Source: Rathayibacter sp. VKM Ac-2754
GTDB taxonomy: Bacteria > Actinomycetota > Actinomycetes > Actinomycetales > Microbacteriaceae
DNA length: 64,000 bases
NCBI RefSeq assembly: GCF_009807095.1
Contig: NZ_WUCC01000006.1
Span: 248,001-312,000, forward strand
Direction of reading: 5' to 3'
The notes beneath the pieces were generated by a model, which was given only the letters and a program-made list of their open reading frames with translations, searched no databases and was not told the origin of the DNA. The position numbers were made by a program, and so were the translations under genes. Shown here one piece after another: positions 62,312 to 64,000 of the stretch (positions are counted from its first letter, which is position 1; every line of letters starts with the position of its first letter).

Positions 62312-64000
62312 ATGACCGCTCCCGCCGTCCTCGCCCGCCTCGACGAGGGCGAGCCGATCACGCGCGCCACCGCCGAGATCCTCCTCGGCGCGCGCGGCGC
62401 CGATCTCGACGCGCTCCTCGAGGTCGCGGGTCGCCTCCGTGACGAGGGCCTCGCCCGCCGCGGCCGACCGGGAGTGGTCACGTACTCGCGCAAGGTCTTC
62501 GTCCCGCTGACCAAGCTCTGCCGCGACCGCTGCCACTACTGCGTCTTCGTCGAGACCCCCGGTGGCCTCGCGGCCAAGCGCGAGTCGACGTTCATGGAGC
62601 CGGAGGAGATCCTCGAGGTCGCCCGCGCGGGAGCGGCCCTCGGCTGCAAGGAGGCGCTGTTCACCCTCGGCGACCGCCCGGAGGACCGCTGGCCGATCGC
62701 CCGCGCCTGGCTCGCCGAGCACGGCTACTCGTCCACTCTCGAGTACGTGCGCGCCATGGCCGTGCTGGTGATGACCGAGACGGGGATGGTCACGCACCTG
62801 AACCCCGGCGTGATGTCGTGGGCCGAGCTGCAGCGCCTCCGCCCGGTCGCGCCCTCGATGGGCATGATGCTCGAGACGACCGCCGAGCGGCTGTGGTCGG
62901 AGAAGGGCGGCGTGCACTACGGATCGCCCGACAAGGATCCCGCCCTCCGCCTCCGGGTGCTCGAGGACGCCGGCCGCAGCCGCATCCCCTTCACCACCGG
63001 GGTGCTGCTGGGCATCGGCGAGAACGACGCCGAGCGCGCGGACGCACTGTTCGCGATCCGCGAGTCGCACGAGCGCTGGGGCCACGTGCAGGAGTGCATC
63101 GTGCAGAACTTCCGCGCGAAGCCGCGCACGGCGATGCAGAACGAGGTCGACCTCGAGCTGCAGGAGTACGTCGCCAACGTCGCGGTCGCCCGCCTGGTGC
63201 TCGGTGCCGACGTGACCATCCAGGCGCCGCCGAACCTGACCGACGAGCAGGAGCTGGGGCTCCTCCTCCGCGCCGGGATCGACGACTGGGGCGGAGTCAG
63301 CCCGCTGACCGCCGACCACGTGAACCCCGAGCGCCCGTGGCCGAACATCGACGACCTCGCCCGTCTGACCGCGGTCGCCGGCTACACGCTGCACGAGCGC
63401 CTCACCGCGCACCCGCAGTACCTCCGCGAGGCGCAGACCTGGATCGATCCGCGCGTCGAGCCCTACGTGCTCGCGCTCGCCGATCGTGAGTCGTGGCTCG
63501 CCGACGAGTCGGCCGCGGTGCTGCCGCGGATCTATCACGAGACGCTCGACGCTCCCGCACGCCCGACGGCTCCGACGCTCGCGGCGGTCCTCGCGCGCGC
63601 CGCCGCCGACCCGGCCGGGCTCGACGACTCCGACTACCTGGCGCTGCTGGCCGCCGACGGCGATGATCTGGAGGCGCTCACGGCGCTCGCGGACGACGTG
63701 CGCCGCGAGGCGGTCGGGGAGGCGATCAGCGTGGTCGCCAACCGGAACGTCGACACCTCGCTCTGGGGCTCGGCTCTGAGCATCGAGCGGCTGGAGGCCC
63801 TCGCCGACGAGGCCGTCTCGCTCGGTGCGACCGAGCTCTGCCTCCAGGGCGCACTGCCGCCCGAGAACTCGGGCGACGACCTGCTCGTGATCGCCCGCAC
63901 GCTGAAGGCGCGGCAGCCCTCGCTCCACCTGCACGCGTTCCGCCCCGCCGAGATCCTCGACGCCGCCGCGCGGACCGGTCGCAGCCTGCCCGCGATGCTC
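62312..64000 (+). CDS. fbiC: FO synthase CofG-CofH fusion (FbiC-like), 3' end cut; CofH half lacks the Fe-S motif
   Basis: 563 residues visible. The N-terminal CofG half (about 1-370) is a complete radical SAM domain with CRDRCHYC (C70, C74, C77) and TGVLLGIGE, QNFRAKP and TIQAPPNL segments; with CofH it builds the deazaflavin FO, precursor of coenzyme F420. After a helical linker the CofH half starts with VVANRN (residue 477), but runs straight into VDTSLWGSALSIERLEALAD and GATELCLQGALPPE: the NxCxxxCxxCxF segment expected there is missing. No stop or frameshift is present. The rest of CofH lies beyond the window. Confidence 0.85.
   Translation, partial: MTAPAVLARLDEGEPITRATAEILLGARGADLDALLEVAGRLRDEGLARRGRPGVVTYSRKVFVPLTKLCRDRCHYCVFVETPGGLAAKRESTFMEPEEILEVARAGAALGCKEALFTLGDRPEDRWPIARAWLAEHGYSSTLEYVRAMAVLVMTETGMVTHLNPGVMSWAELQRLRPVAPSMGMMLETTAERLWSEKGGVHYGSPDKDPALRLRVLEDAGRSRIPFTTGVLLGIGENDAERADALFAIRESHERWGHVQECIVQNFRAKPRTAMQNEVDLELQEYVANVAVARLVLGADVTIQAPPNLTDEQELGLLLRAGIDDWGGVSPLTADHVNPERPWPNIDDLARLTAVAGYTLHERLTAHPQYLREAQTWIDPRVEPYVLALADRESWLADESAAVLPRIYHETLDAPARPTAPTLAAVLARAAADPAGLDDSDYLALLAADGDDLEALTALADDVRREAVGEAISVVANRNVDTSLWGSALSIERLEALADEAVSLGATELCLQGALPPENSGDDLLVIARTLKARQPSLHLHAFRPAEILDAAARTGRSLPAML

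Noticed and set aside
62312-64000. Frameshift or stop as cause of the missing CofH cysteine motif
   Set aside because: The frame is continuous through the region, landmarks on both sides are in the same register, and no CxxxCxxC appears in the other two frames nearby.

Overview
The window is high-GC DNA from an actinobacterium, most likely a member of the Microbacteriaceae (Rathayibacter-like is my guess; 16S or whole-genome identity would settle it). The support is GC-rich third positions, GTG starts, many -10 boxes placed 6-7 nt before a start codon (leaderless transcripts), coenzyme F420 genes, the order MscL / FmdB-type zinc ribbon / 5-FCL / galU / rimJ-like / SepX-like also known from mycobacteria, and dispersed GTCGAGTAGCC...GGCTACTCGAC palindromes typical of this part of the phylum. 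I see no insertion sequence, prophage, integrase or CRISPR array, so this reads as chromosome with a few accessory patches.

Layout. 1-3.1 kb: fructose PTS operon (fruK, EIIA, EIIB-EIIB-EIIC). 3.4-6.0 kb: xthA, trpS and a HAD phosphatase. 6.1-6.8 kb: repeat-rich spacer. 6.8-12.3 kb: glycerol catabolism (glpK, glpF, glpD on minus) with a divergent SorC-type regulator. 12.3-13.4 kb: an AbiEi/DUF559-like nuclease gene bracketed by two 61-bp palindromes. 13.4-16.9 kb: a RamB/ScfR-type regulator divergent from GTP-dependent PEP carboxykinase. 17-26 kb: housekeeping and small-enzyme genes (thioesterase, aroQ, methyltransferases, aldo/keto reductase, RNase HI, F420-type reductase, hydrolases, a CitE-like lyase, DinB). 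26.2-30.1 kb: acyl-CoA synthetase, quinone-oxidoreductase-like protein and thiolase on plus.

30.1-35.1 kb (minus) is the most interesting block. Two paralogous modules each encode a small secreted two-cysteine protein followed, with a TGATG overlap, by a lipoprotein. The second module continues into an adaptor with a peptidoglycan-binding segment, an ABC ATPase and an FtsX-like permease. It looks like a self-contained secreted-peptide, lipoprotein and exporter system, possibly bacteriocin-like, that I cannot assign to a named family.

35.2-45 kb: F420/PPOX protein, membrane proteins, PRC-barrel/DUF2382 stress proteins, a YihY-type protein, a cysteine desulfurase-like enzyme, tRNA-Ala(CGC), then the conserved SepX-rimJ-galU / 5-FCL-FmdB-MscL neighbourhood. 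45.5-49.6 kb: a 1274-aa SF1 helicase-like protein whose Walker A lysine is replaced by glycine, with a 67-aa polar protein behind it. 49.6-55.8 kb: small proteins, a CPH-type copper P-type ATPase with a CsoR-like operator, DedA and an ECF sigma/anti-sigma pair. 55.9-64 kb: M20 peptidase, NCS1 transporter and cysteine hydrolase, a PfkB sugar kinase, F420-dependent glucose-6-phosphate dehydrogenase, and the start of a CofG-CofH (FO synthase) gene whose CofH half appears to lack the radical-SAM cysteine motif.

All functional calls come from reading the sequence and recalling families; no database was searched. Identities quoted are hand counts.
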